From CAZYFH01 sp964646815 (GTDB taxonomy: Bacteria > Acidobacteriota > Vicinamibacteria > Vicinamibacterales > UBA8438), in assembly GCA_964646815.1 (NCBI GenBank), contig CAZYFH010000004.1, positions 1-64,000 on the forward strand: DNA of 64,000 bases. Reading direction: 5' to 3'. A model generated the notes under the pieces. The model saw nothing but the letters and a program-made list of their open reading frames with translations. It had not been told where the DNA came from and searched no databases. Shown in pieces: positions 50,050-59,445 of the stretch. The position numbers were made by a program, and so were the translations under genes. How positions within the stretch are numbered: the stretch's first letter is position 1; the number at the start of each line of letters is the position of its first letter.

Positions 50050-51048
50050 ATGCCTAGATTCAGCATCGGTATCGCCGGGGCGACGGGCTACGGTGGGCAA
50101 GAGCTGCTGCGATTGGCGGCTCGACACCAGCATGCCGACACGGCGGTCGCGATGGCCTCGGGATCGAGCGACGGGACCCCGGAGCTGCCGGCCCTGAACG
50201 GCGTCTGGGACGGGCAGATCGAGCCCTTCTCCCTGGACGTGTTGGCCAACGCAGCCAACGTCGTCTTTCTCTGCCTCCCCGACTCGGCAAGCGCGGAGAT
50301 TGGACCGGCGCTCGTCGCTCGGGGCGCGCGCGTCTTCGACCTGTCGGGCGCGTTCCGTCTTCAGGACCCCGCGGCGCGCCAGCGCTGGTACCCAGCGTCG
50401 CCCGCGCTCGACACCCCGGCCGAGTACGGTCTGCCGGAGTGGAATCGGGAGGCGCTGGAAACGGCGCCCTTCGTCGCCTGTCCCGGCTGTTATCCGACGG
50501 CAGCGCTCCTGGCCCTCAAGCCGCTCGTCGCCGCCGGCATTGTCGCCCGCGAAGGTGAGGATGTCGACATCTATATCGACGCGAAGTCAGGCGTCTCCGG
50601 CGCTGGCAAGAAGCCGAGCGAGCGCACCCACTTCTCAGAGATTCACGGCAACATCGCCGCGTATAGCGTGTTCGCGCACAGGCATGCGGCGGAGATCGAG
50701 CAGGAGCTCGCGCGCCCGGTCACATTCGTTCCGCACCTGGTTCCGCTCGACCGCGGCATCCTCGAGACCATCTACACACGCGTTCGGCCGGGGACGACGA
50801 CCGCAACGATCCAGTCGGCGTTCGAAGCCGTGTACGGTGGGGCGCCGTTCGTCCGGCTCACCGGCAACCGGCTGCCCGAGATTAAGCATGTCGCCCACAC
50901 GAATTTCTGTGACATCGGCTGGCACGTCGACGGGCATAGACTGGTGCTGGTGGCCTGCCTCGACAACCTCGTCAAGGGCGCGGCAGGGCAGGCGTTGCAG
51001 TGCTTCAACGTCGCCTTTGGCCTGGACGAGCGGGAGGGCTTGGTCTAG
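50050..51048 (+). CDS. argC: N-acetyl-gamma-glutamyl-phosphate reductase
   Basis: 332 residues. The NADP loop is GIAGATGYGGQELLRL, the active cysteine lies in ACPGCYPTAALLAL, and KSGVSGAGKKPSERTHF and HLVPLDRGILETIY follow. It reduces acetylglutamyl phosphate to the semialdehyde. It is the first gene of a six-gene arginine operon with overlaps or short gaps throughout. Its stop overlaps the argB GTG (TAGTG). Confidence 0.95.
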   Translation: MPRFSIGIAGATGYGGQELLRLAARHQHADTAVAMASGSSDGTPELPALNGVWDGQIEPFSLDVLANAANVVFLCLPDSASAEIGPALVARGARVFDLSGAFRLQDPAARQRWYPASPALDTPAEYGLPEWNREALETAPFVACPGCYPTAALLALKPLVAAGIVAREGEDVDIYIDAKSGVSGAGKKPSERTHFSEIHGNIAAYSVFAHRHAAEIEQELARPVTFVPHLVPLDRGILETIYTRVRPGTTTATIQSAFEAVYGGAPFVRLTGNRLPEIKHVAHTNFCDIGWHVDGHRLVLVACLDNLVKGAAGQALQCFNVAFGLDEREGLV

Positions 51049-51857
51049 TGCCGGCGCGCCGGCGGCCGCGTCCCGTGGTGGTCAAGCTGGGCGGTGAGCT
51101 GCTTGAGGAACCGGCGGAGCTTCGACGCATAGCCCGATGTCTTGGGCGCATGGCGGCGCGCGAACCGCTCGTAGTCGTGCATGGGGGCGGGCGCGAGGTC
51201 GACGCCGATTTGGCGCGCCTCAGAATCCAGAAGCAGTCGGTCGACGGCCTGCGAATCACCGACGCCGCGACGCTCGACGTCGTCGTCGGCATCTTGGCAG
51301 GACGCGTGAATACGCGAGTGGTCGCGGCGCTCGGCGCCGCCGGGACGAGCGCCGTGGGGTTGACGGGGGCCGACGGCCGGCTGGTGCGGGTCCGGCGGCA
51401 GCGACACTACCGCGCCGCGAATGGCGAGCGCGTCGACCTCGGCTTCGTGGGTCAGCCGGTCGGGAACGGGCGCCCGGCGCTCCTCACCCAGCTCTGCGCC
51501 GCCGGGCACGTGCCGGTCGTCGCGAGTATCGGCGCCAGCGCGACCGGCCAGCTGTTCAACGTGAACGCCGACACGCTCGCGGGCGATCTTGCGACCCGGC
51601 TGGACGCCAAGCACCTCATCATCGCCGGCGCCACGGCAGGCGTCCTAGACGCCGCGGGCCGGACGATTCCGTCGGTCGACAGCACCGCAATCGACGCGTT
51701 AATTGCCGGCGGGCATGCAAGCGCGGGCATGATCGCGAAACTCCTGGCGTGTCGCGCGGCTCGACGTGGCGGCGTGGAGGCGGTCGCGATCGTCGATGGT
51801 CGCCGTGCAAAGTTGGATCCATCCGGCGGCACGGCCATCGCTGTGAGGCGCCGATAG
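51048..51857 (+). CDS. argB: Acetylglutamate kinase
   Basis: 269 residues from GTG 51048, which overlaps the argC stop. Blocks are PVVVKLGGELLEE, VVVHGGGREVDADL, LGFVGQPVGNGRPAL, NVNADTLAGDLATRL, and IAGATAGVLDAAG. It phosphorylates N-acetylglutamate. The loop usually holding the arginine-sensing helix at the N-terminus is short, so feedback control by arginine is unlikely through that route. Confidence 0.93.
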   Translation: MPARRRPRPVVVKLGGELLEEPAELRRIARCLGRMAAREPLVVVHGGGREVDADLARLRIQKQSVDGLRITDAATLDVVVGILAGRVNTRVVAALGAAGTSAVGLTGADGRLVRVRRQRHYRAANGERVDLGFVGQPVGNGRPALLTQLCAAGHVPVVASIGASATGQLFNVNADTLAGDLATRLDAKHLIIAGATAGVLDAAGRTIPSVDSTAIDALIAGGHASAGMIAKLLACRAARRGGVEAVAIVDGRRAKLDPSGGTAIAVRRR

Positions 51858-51872
51858 CGGCGGAGTGAGGTA

Positions 51873-53093
51873 ATGACGACACGTGCTGACGATGTGTTCG
51901 CCGCCGAGGCACGCCACGTCCTGCAGGTCTACAAGCGCATCCGCGTCGTGCTGGTCAGCGGCACAGGCTCCCGCGTCGTCGACGCCGACGGCCGAGAATA
52001 CCTCGATCTGCTGTCGGGCATCGGGGTGGCGTCGCTCGGTCACGCACACGCCGGGCTTGCCGACGTCATTGCCGCACAGGCACGCGAGCTGCTCCACACG
52101 TCGAATCTCTACTTCCACCCACTCCAGGGCGAGGTCGCCGAGCGGCTCTCACGCCTCTCCGGGCTCGCTCGCACGTTCTTCTGCAATAGCGGCACCGAGG
52201 CCGTCGAAGCGTGTCTGAAGTTCGCGCGTCGCTACTGGCACGCCCGGGGTAAGACCGAGCGGACGGAGATCGTCGCCTTCGACGGATCGTTTCATGGCCG
52301 AACGTTTGGCTCGCTGTCGGTGACCTCTGGCTCCAGTTACCGGACGCCTTTTCAGCCGCTCGTGCCAGGCGTCTCGTTCGTCTCCCCGCGGGATCCGGCG
52401 GCGCTCGCGACCGCGATCACCTCACGAACCGCCGCCGTTATTGTCGAGCCGATACAGGGCGAAGGCGGTGTCCGACCGATCCCGGCCTCTACGGCCGCGG
52501 TTCTCGCCGAGCGGTGCGCGTCGACGGGTACGCTTCTGATCGCGGACGAGGTGCAGTGCGGCCTTGGCCGGACCGGCCGTCTGTTCTACGCGGGCGCGCT
52601 CGGGCTGACACCGGACTTGATGCCGTTGGGTAAGTCCTTGGGAGCGGGCGTGCCGGTCGGTGCAGCACTGGTGAGCGAGCGCGTCGCTGAAACGGTCGCG
52701 TTTGGCGATCACGGCAGCACCTATGGCGGCAACCTGCTGGCCTGCCGGGCGGCGCTGCTGTTTCTCGATGCGCTGGAGGGCGGATTGGTGGAACGTGTCG
52801 CGGCCGCCGGCGCCCGTCTGGAGCGCGGGCTCGAGGCTCTGGCGGAGGCGAACGAGGGCATCACGGAAGTCCGTGGCGCCGGGCTGATGTGGGGTCTCGA
52901 GGTGGCGCCCCGCGTTGCAGACAAGATGGTCGATTCGGCGCTCCGACGCGGGCTGCTGGTCAATCGCACGGCCGGGACTGTGGTTCGCCTGTTGCCGCCG
53001 CTGACGATCAGCGACGCCGAGATCGACGAGGCGCTAGCCCGTCTGCGTCACGCGTTCGATGACGCCGGCGCGAGCGCCGGAGCCTCGAGCTGA
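51873..53093 (+). CDS. argD: Acetylornithine aminotransferase
   Basis: 406 residues, fold-type I class III aminotransferase. Landmarks are LDLLSGIGVASLGHAH, FFCNSGTEAVEACLKFAR, DGSFHGRTFGSLSVT, PIQGEGGVRPI, LIADEVQCGLGRTG, and the PLP lysine in PLGKSLGAGVPVGA. It makes N-acetylornithine from the semialdehyde. It lies 15 bases after argB, and its TGA overlaps the next start (TGATG). Confidence 0.94.
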   Translation: MTTRADDVFAAEARHVLQVYKRIRVVLVSGTGSRVVDADGREYLDLLSGIGVASLGHAHAGLADVIAAQARELLHTSNLYFHPLQGEVAERLSRLSGLARTFFCNSGTEAVEACLKFARRYWHARGKTERTEIVAFDGSFHGRTFGSLSVTSGSSYRTPFQPLVPGVSFVSPRDPAALATAITSRTAAVIVEPIQGEGGVRPIPASTAAVLAERCASTGTLLIADEVQCGLGRTGRLFYAGALGLTPDLMPLGKSLGAGVPVGAALVSERVAETVAFGDHGSTYGGNLLACRAALLFLDALEGGLVERVAAAGARLERGLEALAEANEGITEVRGAGLMWGLEVAPRVADKMVDSALRRGLLVNRTAGTVVRLLPPLTISDAEIDEALARLRHAFDDAGASAGASS

Positions 53094-53647
53094 TGGCGGA
53101 ACCGGGAAGAACCATGGTCGAGGCCTACCTGCCGACGCCGACCGTCAACGACCCCAGCGACGAGCTCGTCGTTCGCGCCGCCACGGCCGGAGACGCGACC
53201 CACATCCACGGACTCATCATGGAGAACGTCGTCGCTGGCCATCTGCTGGCGCGACCGCTGGTCGAGGTCCAGCAGCACGTCCCACGGTTCCTCATCGCCG
53301 CAGCCGACGACCACGTCGTCGGCTGCGGCGAGCTGGCGCGGCTCAGCCAGACGGTGGCCGAGGTGCGATCACTAGTCGTCGCCTCGACCCGCCGCGGCTC
53401 TGGGATCGGTCGGCGCCTCCTGGTCGCGCTCATCGACGAGGCCACCCGGAGGGGTATTCCCACGATGTGCGCCTTTACCCATCAGGCTCGTCCGTTCGTC
53501 AAGGCCGGATTCTCGATCGTGCCGCACCCATGGGTGCCCGACAAGATCGCCACCGACTGTCACCGCTGCGAGTGGTTCCGGCGGTGCGGACAGTACGCGG
53601 TCCTCCTGCACGTCTCGGAGGCGACGAGACGCGCGACGACACGATGA
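53093..53647 (+). CDS. argA: GNAT-type N-acetylglutamate synthase
   Basis: 184 residues from ATG 53093. The GNAT core reads ELVVRAATAGDATHIHGLI, VAEVRSLVVASTRRGSGIGRRLLVALI (acetyl-CoA loop RRGSGIGRRL), and RPFVKAGFSIVPH. Four cysteines near the end (CHRCEWFRRCGQY) are typical of short, kinase-less ArgA proteins. It acetylates glutamate in the first step. It overlaps both neighbours. With argJ next to it, it probably serves to prime the cycle. Confidence 0.85.
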   Translation: MAEPGRTMVEAYLPTPTVNDPSDELVVRAATAGDATHIHGLIMENVVAGHLLARPLVEVQQHVPRFLIAAADDHVVGCGELARLSQTVAEVRSLVVASTRRGSGIGRRLLVALIDEATRRGIPTMCAFTHQARPFVKAGFSIVPHPWVPDKIATDCHRCEWFRRCGQYAVLLHVSEATRRATTR

Positions 53648-54870
53648 GCGCGCCGGCGACGTCCTCATCGTCAACGCCGATTGGTGGCGGCATTACGGCC
53701 CCTGGCGGGTTCTTGTCGGCGGCCTTCGCCTGCGGCCTCAAACCCTCCGGACTCGATCTGGCGCTGATTGTCTCCGACGAGGTCGCCAGCGCGGCCGGCG
53801 TGTTCACAACGAACAAGGCCGTCGCCGCACCGGTCGTGTTGTCGAAACAACAGCTCGAGCGATCGGCCGGGCGCGCCCGGGCCATCGTGGTCAACAGTAA
53901 GTGCGCCAACGCATGCACTGGCGACGCCGGCATGGCAGCGGCGCGAGACATGGCGGCCGTGACGGCCGAGGCACTCGGCTGCGACTTCGCGCACGTACTC
54001 GTCGCCTCCACCGGCGTCATCGGGCTGCGTCTGGACTCGGACAAGGTCGCCCGAGGCATCCGGGCCGCAGCCGGGACGCTCAGCCGACAGTCGCACCGGT
54101 CGGCGGCCGAAGCCATCATGACGACCGACCGCGCGCCCAAGGAGGCCGCCGTTCGCGTAACCACCCCGGCCGGCGCGTGCACCATTGGTGGCATGGTAAA
54201 AGGCGCAGGGATGATCGAGCCGCTCATGGCGACTATGCTCGGGTTCGTAACGACAGACGCCGTGATCGACCCGACGATGCTGCGTCGCGCGCTGGTCGAG
54301 GTCACCGACCAGACGTTCAACGCCATCACGGTCGACGGTGAATCGTCGACGAACGACACGGTGTTCATGCTGGCCAGCGGCGCAAGTGGCGTGCGAGTGG
54401 ACGAGCGAGCCTTTCCCGTCTTCGTCGCCGGGCTCCACGACCTCTGCGGAGGGCTGGCGCGGGACATCGTGCGTGGGGGCGAGGGCGCGACCAAGCTCGT
54501 GACCGTCCACGTGACGGGCGCGCAGACCGCCACCGAGGCGAAGCGTGCCGCGCGTCTCATGGCCAACTCGCCGCTCGTCAAGACAGCGCTCCACGGCGGC
54601 GATCCGAACTGGGGTCGTCTCGTCGCGGTCGCCGGACGCGCCGGCGTGGCATTTAACCAGATGCGCGCCGCGGTCAGAATCGGACCCGTCGTCCTGTTCG
54701 CGGATGCCACGATGTTCGCGGACAGGGAGCCTGCCGCGGCCGAGTATCTCGCCGGCGAAGAGGTCGAGGTGACCGTCGACCTCGGGACGGGCGGGCGCGG
54801 AACCGCGACCGTCTGGACGTGTGATTTCAGTCCGGACTACGTCCATATCAACGCGGACTACAGGACGTAG
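53644..54870 (+). CDS. argJ: Glutamate N-acetyltransferase / ornithine acetyltransferase
   Basis: 408 residues from ATG 53644 (ATGA overlap with argA). The family core is GGITAPGGFLSAAFACGLK, NSKCANACTGDAG, and the self-cleavage/nucleophile threonine in PLMATMLGFVTTDA. NDTVFMLASGASG and HGGDPNWGRLVA follow. ArgJ splits itself at the Thr into two chains and recycles the acetyl group from acetylornithine to glutamate. This explains why no argE is present. Confidence 0.94.
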   Translation: MSAPATSSSSTPIGGGITAPGGFLSAAFACGLKPSGLDLALIVSDEVASAAGVFTTNKAVAAPVVLSKQQLERSAGRARAIVVNSKCANACTGDAGMAAARDMAAVTAEALGCDFAHVLVASTGVIGLRLDSDKVARGIRAAAGTLSRQSHRSAAEAIMTTDRAPKEAAVRVTTPAGACTIGGMVKGAGMIEPLMATMLGFVTTDAVIDPTMLRRALVEVTDQTFNAITVDGESSTNDTVFMLASGASGVRVDERAFPVFVAGLHDLCGGLARDIVRGGEGATKLVTVHVTGAQTATEAKRAARLMANSPLVKTALHGGDPNWGRLVAVAGRAGVAFNQMRAAVRIGPVVLFADATMFADREPAAAEYLAGEEVEVTVDLGTGGRGTATVWTCDFSPDYVHINADYRT

Positions 54871-54893
54871 GGCGCGCGGCTGGAGACACGAGG

Positions 54894-55883
54894 ATGAAGC
54901 ACCCTCGCACCGATACAACGACGGGCATCCAGACTGGCAGCAGGGGTGGACTCGAGGGGCGGTGTTTCCTATCGGTGCTCGACTTCCAGCCGGCCGACCT
55001 CGAGCACAACCTGTCGTTGGCGGCCGCGCTGAAACGCGATCGGCACCTCGGGAAGGAAGCCGCCACATCGGCCGCGCTCGAAGGCACCTATGTCGCGCTG
55101 CTATTTGAAAAGCCGTCGTTGCGGACACGATCGACGTTCGAGATCGCCATCCGCGAGCTTGGCGGCGATTTCATCGACCCTGATGCGGACGTTGCGCTCG
55201 GCAAGCGCGAGTCGCTCGCCGACGTCGGCCGCAGCCTTGAGCGGTGGGTGTCGGGCGCCGTCGTCCGCACCTACGAGCAGACCCGGCTTCGGGATCTGGC
55301 GCTCGCGACCACGAGCTTTCGCGTCATCAACGCGCTCAGCAACGAGGAGCATCCCTGCCAGGCGCTCGCAGACTGCCTGACGCTGCAGGAACGCTGGGGT
55401 GAGCCCGACGGCCGAACACTCGCCTTCGTCGGCGACGGCAACAACGTGGCCACTTCGCTCGCGCAGGCGGTCACGATGCTCGGCATCAGCGTCCACATCG
55501 CGTCCCCGGAAGGATTCGAGCTCCCCGCTTCGGTCGACGCCGACGTCGCGCAGGTGGCGCGCCGCGGGGCCGAACTCAGGCGGTTTCACGACCCGGTCGC
55601 CGCGGTGCGCAACGTCGACGCGGTTTACACGGACGCGTGGACGTCGATGGGTCGAGAAGCGGAAGTGGCGATGCGCCGCCGCCTGTTTGGTCCCTACCAG
55701 GTCAACGACGATCTGATGGCCCATGCGAAGCCGGACGCGTGCTTCCTCCACTGCTTGCCGGCGCATCGCGGTGAAGAAGTAACCGATTCGGTCATGGACG
55801 GCGCCGCATCGGCGGTCTTCGACCAAGCGGAGAACCGGCTGCACACGCAGAAGGCACTGCTCTTGATGTTGTTCGAAGACTAA
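54894..55883 (+). CDS. argF: Ornithine carbamoyltransferase
   Basis: 329 residues. Carbamoyl phosphate is bound by FEKPSLRTRSTFE (the SxRTR motif) and by EHPCQALADCLTLQE. Ornithine is met by DAWTSMGRE and by HCLPAHRGEEV, which has the catalytic cysteine. It forms citrulline. The N-terminus carries about 25 extra residues before the usual start, so the true start could be a later codon near LDFQPADLE. It is the last gene of the operon, and a type D repeat follows. Confidence 0.93.
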   Translation: MKHPRTDTTTGIQTGSRGGLEGRCFLSVLDFQPADLEHNLSLAAALKRDRHLGKEAATSAALEGTYVALLFEKPSLRTRSTFEIAIRELGGDFIDPDADVALGKRESLADVGRSLERWVSGAVVRTYEQTRLRDLALATTSFRVINALSNEEHPCQALADCLTLQERWGEPDGRTLAFVGDGNNVATSLAQAVTMLGISVHIASPEGFELPASVDADVAQVARRGAELRRFHDPVAAVRNVDAVYTDAWTSMGREAEVAMRRRLFGPYQVNDDLMAHAKPDACFLHCLPAHRGEEVTDSVMDGAASAVFDQAENRLHTQKALLLMLFED

Positions 55884-55907
55884 TTGCGAAGGCAGCCGCG
55901 CATTCAT

Positions 55908-56024
55908 CCCCGAACTCACTTGTGTTGCGTACGTTGCGCAGGCCTTCACCTCTGCGGGCCAAGCTGAAGCCTAGAGCCCCGTACGGACCAAATGCTACAG
56001 ATAGCCACACACGTGAGCTCAGGG
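55908..56024. repeat. Type D dispersed palindromic repeat, copy 2 (after argF)
   Basis: Ends CTCACTTGTGT and ACACACGTGAG are inverted repeats. The centre has GCGCAGGCCTTCA and AAGCTGAAGCCT, as in the copy at 37885-37985. Confidence 0.6.
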
Positions 56025-56064
56025 GTTAGACCTGGCAAGCGGGTTCGATCCGAAGCTCGCTGTC

Positions 56065-56748
56065 TCAAGTGGCCTCGCACGCGAGGAACATCTGGCGCGG
56101 CAGGAAGCCGTACTGCTCGACGAGCGTGAAACCGGCGCGTTCCAGATCGCCGGTGATCTGCTCCGGCGTGAACCGGAACTCGACAGGCGACCCGACGGTG
56201 AGTCCTTGCTGAAATCGATGATCCCCAGTCGGCCCGAGGGTCGCAGGTCCTCGCGAAGACGGGTGAAGTAGGCCACGCGGTCCGGCAGGTGATGGCAGGC
56301 GTCGACGATGAGCAACAGATCGACCGGTTCCGGCAGGTTCGTGCGGTCGCTGCCCGACAGGAGGGTGACGATGTTGTCCAACCACGCCGCTTCGGCACGA
56401 ATCGTCACGTAGTCCACCATCGAGAGCTCGAAGCCCACGGAAAACATCGTGCTGGCGAGAGGCGTCTCCGCCAGCCCCACCGTGAAGTAGCCGGTGCCAG
56501 CCCCGATATCGCCCACCGCTTTGCCCGGCGGGATACCGAGCGCCTCGATGACCCGCTCCGGCATCTGCGACGCGTCGCGCGCGGGGTCGTCGAACGTCTG
56601 GGCGTACTGCGCCGCGTCCTCGAAGCGATGCTCCATGTGTGGTCGGTCCCTGCTACCGTGCTCGGTACGGAGGCCTGGGGCGGCTGGCCAACCCGGCGCC
56701 AAGGGCGAGAAACAGGAGCGCCGTCGATACGGCCCTCTCGCTGCCCAT
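56065..56748 (-). pseudogene. Exported class I SAM methyltransferase, frameshifted
   Basis: GGGAGGCGAC precedes ATG 56748 and a signal peptide (STALLFLALGAGLASR). The frame is lost near 56655. The catalytic part resumes as MEHRFEDAAQYAQTFDD, with SAM motif I as VGDIGAGTGYFTVGLA and LLLIVDACHHLPDRVAYF. After LGIIDFSKDSPSG the frame is lost again near 56210 and ends FTPEQITGDLERAGFTLVEQ in another frame. Two small indels account for all of this. The substrate is unknown. Confidence 0.7.
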
Positions 56749-56897
56749 GTCGCCTCCCTGAGCAAGCGGGTCAACGCACGCGTTAGTTAAGCGGTTGCAC
56801 GCACAGGCCGCGCTGCGTTCGATCGTTTGACGCGTCCGGTGGGCCGTACTGTCGCTGATTGCCGCGTCAGTTCCCGCTGCCGACAATCAAGCATCTC

Positions 56898-57165
56898 ATG
56901 TCGCTCAGTCCGGGCACCCGTCTCGTTGCGTGAGAGATCGTCGACGCCATCGGGCGCCGGCAGGATGGGTGAGTTGTACCGCCCACGCGACACCAATCTC
57001 GACCGCGACGTGGCGCTCAACGTCCTGCCGATCTGTTCGCAAACGACCCCGATCGGCTCGGGAGCTTCCAGCGGCAAGCCAAGGTCCTCGCGTCCCTTAG
57101 CCATCCCAACATCGCCAGTGTCTACGGTCTCGAGGAAGCGGAGCTATACGTTGATGACCGGGGGG
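56898..57165 (+). pseudogene. Serine/threonine protein kinase, N-terminal fragment
   Basis: From ATG 56898: SLSPGTRL, an in-frame stop, EIVDAIG, a frame change, GELYRPRDTNLDRDVALNVLP, then another frame with DPDRLGSFQRQAKVLASLSH and PNIASVYGLEE. This is the first 85 or so residues of a PknB-type kinase (glycine loop to the helix C region). The catalytic loop and everything after are gone. It faces the end of purE. Confidence 0.7.
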
Positions 57166-57200
57166 CAGGAGCGCGTCCCGGTCCCGTAGTCGCACACGAC

Positions 57201-57704
57201 CTATCCGCCGCCACCTTCCACCTTCGCGGCTGCCCGTTCCACCTTCGCCGCGAGCGTCGTCTTGTAGCTCTCGAGCGCCCCAGCGATCCGCTCATCGGAT
57301 AGCGCCAGGATCTGCGCCGCGAGAACGGCTGCGTTGACCGCGCCTGCCTTCCCCACGGACACTGTGGCGACCGGCACGCCAGGCGGCATCTGGACCGTCG
57401 CCAGCAGGGCGTCCCAGCCGGTGAGCGGCGACGAGTCGATCGGGACGCCGATGACCGGCCGCGTCGAGTGGGCCGCCACGACGCCCGCGAGATGAGCCGC
57501 CGCACCGGCTCCAACGATGAAAACCCTGACGCCGTTGGCCGGAGCCTCATCGATCAGGCGCCGCACGCGATCAGGCGACCGGTGCGCCGAGGCTACGGTC
57601 AGGTGGGACGACACGCCGAGCTCGTCGAGCAAGTCGACCGCCGTGCGCATGATCGGCGCGTCGGAATCTGATCCGATCAGTATCTGGACCTGTCGATCAG
57701 CCAT
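57201..57704 (-). CDS. purE: N5-carboxyaminoimidazole ribonucleotide mutase
   Basis: 167 residues. It opens VQILIGSDSDAPIM, then SAHRSPDR with the catalytic His, FIVGAGAAAHLAGVVAAH, and PVIGVPIDSS. These are class I PurE landmarks. It moves the carboxyl group of N5-CAIR to make CAIR in purine synthesis. It lies six bases after purD. No purK is visible in the window. The C-terminus is Ala/Glu/Lys rich and ends in four glycines. Confidence 0.94.
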   Translation of the reverse strand: MADRQVQILIGSDSDAPIMRTAVDLLDELGVSSHLTVASAHRSPDRVRRLIDEAPANGVRVFIVGAGAAAHLAGVVAAHSTRPVIGVPIDSSPLTGWDALLATVQMPPGVPVATVSVGKAGAVNAAVLAAQILALSDERIAGALESYKTTLAAKVERAAAKVEGGGG

Positions 57705-57710
57705 TACTCT

Positions 57711-59018
57711 CTACCTTCCCTGCGCGCCGGCCGCAATCGCCTCCAGCGCCTTCTTTCCGATATCGGTTCTCACGTGGCAGCCGTCGAACGAGATGCGGTC
57801 GACGGCCTCGTAGGCGCTCGCGATCGCGTCCTCAAATGAACGCCCGCGCCCGACGACGGTCAGCACACGCCCCCCGGCCGTCACGACGGCGTCGCCGCGC
57901 TGTGCGGTTCCCGCGTGATTGATGCGAACACCCGGCACGGACGCCGCGTCATCGAGCCCGTCGATAAAAACACCCGTGGTGTACGGCCCCGGATAGCCGC
58001 CCGACGCAAGCACGATCCCGACATGCGGATCGGTTGTGACGCGCCAGGACGCGTCGCCCAGTTCGCCCTGCGCCGCAGCGAGCAGCACCGGCGCCAGATC
58101 CGAGTCGAGCATCGGCAGCACGACCTGGGCCTCCGGATCGCCGAAGCGCACGTTATACTCGATCACCTTCGGCCCATCCGCGGTCAGCATCAGGCCGACA
58201 TATAGCACGCCGCGGTATTGGTGCCCCTCGGCCCGCAGCCCGTCGATCGTGGGCGTCACGATCTCACGCATCACCTGCTGCTCGAGCGCCGCGGTTAAGA
58301 TCGGGCTTGGCGCAAACGCGCCCATGCCACCCGTATTGGGCCCGGCGTCGCCGTCGAACACCCGCTTGTGATCCTGGGCCGATGGGAGGACCAATCCTCG
58401 GCGGCCGTCGGCAATGACGAAGTACGAGACCTCGGGACCGGCGAGGTACTCCTCGATGACGACCTGCGCTCCGGCGTCGCCGAACCGTCTGTCCACCATC
58501 GCCTCGCGGACGGCCGTCTCGGCGGCGGCACGGTCTGGCGCAACCGTCACTCCCTTGCCACCCGCCAGGCCGTCCGCTTTCACCACGACCGGAAAGCCAA
58601 AGGCATCCCCACTAACCGCGTTGAGCGCATCGTGCTCGGTGCCGCATACGCGAGACCGCGCGGTCGGCACGCCGTGCCGCGCCATGAACGCCTTAGCGAA
58701 GGATTTGCTCGACTCGAGCTGCGCCGCTGCACGTGAGGGGCCGAACAGCAGACGACCGGCGTCCGCGAATATGTCGGCGACACCGTGCGCGAGAGGCACC
58801 TCCGGCCCCACCACCGTGAGGTCGACCGATTCGCTGGTCGCGAGCTGAAGCACCGCCGCCGGGGCGCTGACGTCGACGGGCACGCATCGTGTGGCCGGCT
58901 CCCGGCCTATGCCGGCGTTGCCCGGAGCACAAACGACCTCATCGACACCCGACTCGGCGGCGAGCTTGCCGACAAGCGCGTGCTCGCGCGCACCGCTCCC
59001 GACCACCAGCAGCTTCAT
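57711..59018 (-). CDS. purD: Phosphoribosylamine-glycine ligase
   Basis: 435 residues. The start MKLLVVGSGAREHALVGKLA is typical. The ATP-grasp part has FPVVVKADGLAGGKGVTVA, VVIEEYLAGPEVSYFV, and PNTGGMGAFAPSPI, with the metal/ATP Glu-Asn in VLYVGLMLTADGPKVIEYNVRFGDPE. It joins glycine to phosphoribosylamine in purine synthesis and is co-transcribed with purE. Confidence 0.95.
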   Translation of the reverse strand: MKLLVVGSGAREHALVGKLAAESGVDEVVCAPGNAGIGREPATRCVPVDVSAPAAVLQLATSESVDLTVVGPEVPLAHGVADIFADAGRLLFGPSRAAAQLESSKSFAKAFMARHGVPTARSRVCGTEHDALNAVSGDAFGFPVVVKADGLAGGKGVTVAPDRAAAETAVREAMVDRRFGDAGAQVVIEEYLAGPEVSYFVIADGRRGLVLPSAQDHKRVFDGDAGPNTGGMGAFAPSPILTAALEQQVMREIVTPTIDGLRAEGHQYRGVLYVGLMLTADGPKVIEYNVRFGDPEAQVVLPMLDSDLAPVLLAAAQGELGDASWRVTTDPHVGIVLASGGYPGPYTTGVFIDGLDDAASVPGVRINHAGTAQRGDAVVTAGGRVLTVVGRGRSFEDAIASAYEAVDRISFDGCHVRTDIGKKALEAIAAGAQGR

Positions 59019-59097
59019 CTCGTTATCGCGCTCACTATCAATAGGTTACGACGAAAGACCGCGGGCGTAGGCTCGAACGGCCAGCCGACGGGCTGGT

Positions 59098-59126
59098 TTG
59101 ACCAACGCCCACTTTCGACCTAAAAT
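59098..59126 (+). promoter_or_regulatory. Sigma-70 promoter for rpsU
   Basis: TTGACC (59098-59103), a 17-base spacer, and TAAAAT (59121-59126), about 104 bases before the rpsU start codon. Confidence 0.65.
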
Positions 59127-59229
59127 GGAAGATTCGAGGCGGCCGAAGGGCCCTAGCGTAGCACACCGGTTTCCAGGACAAACACGTTCCGGTGGCTCCC
59201 GGATCGGCGAGGGGGGTGAACAGCAGGTC

Positions 59230-59427
59230 GTGGCAGAAGTCAGAATCCAAGAGAGTGAATCGATCGAAAGCGCGCTGCGCCGCTTCAAGCGCAAGGTCCA
59301 GCAAGAAGACATCATCAAGGACATCAAGAAGCACTCCTACTTCCTGAAGCCTGGCGACAAGCGGCGCGCGAAACAGGCGTTGGCGCGCAAACGGTCGCGC
59401 AAGAAGATGCGTCGCGAATCGGACTGA
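59230..59427 (+). CDS. rpsU: Ribosomal protein bS21
   Basis: 65 residues from GTG 59230; the frame is open further upstream but that part has no S21 character. The sequence AEVRIQESESIESALRRFKR, with KKHSYFLKPGDKRR and a basic end RKRSRKKMRRE, is standard bS21. It sits on the 30S platform and helps initiation. It has its own promoter and a clear terminator, so it is a single-gene unit. Confidence 0.94.
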   Translation: MAEVRIQESESIESALRRFKRKVQQEDIIKDIKKHSYFLKPGDKRRAKQALARKRSRKKMRRESD

Positions 59428-59445
59428 CGGCACCGGTTTCGGATA

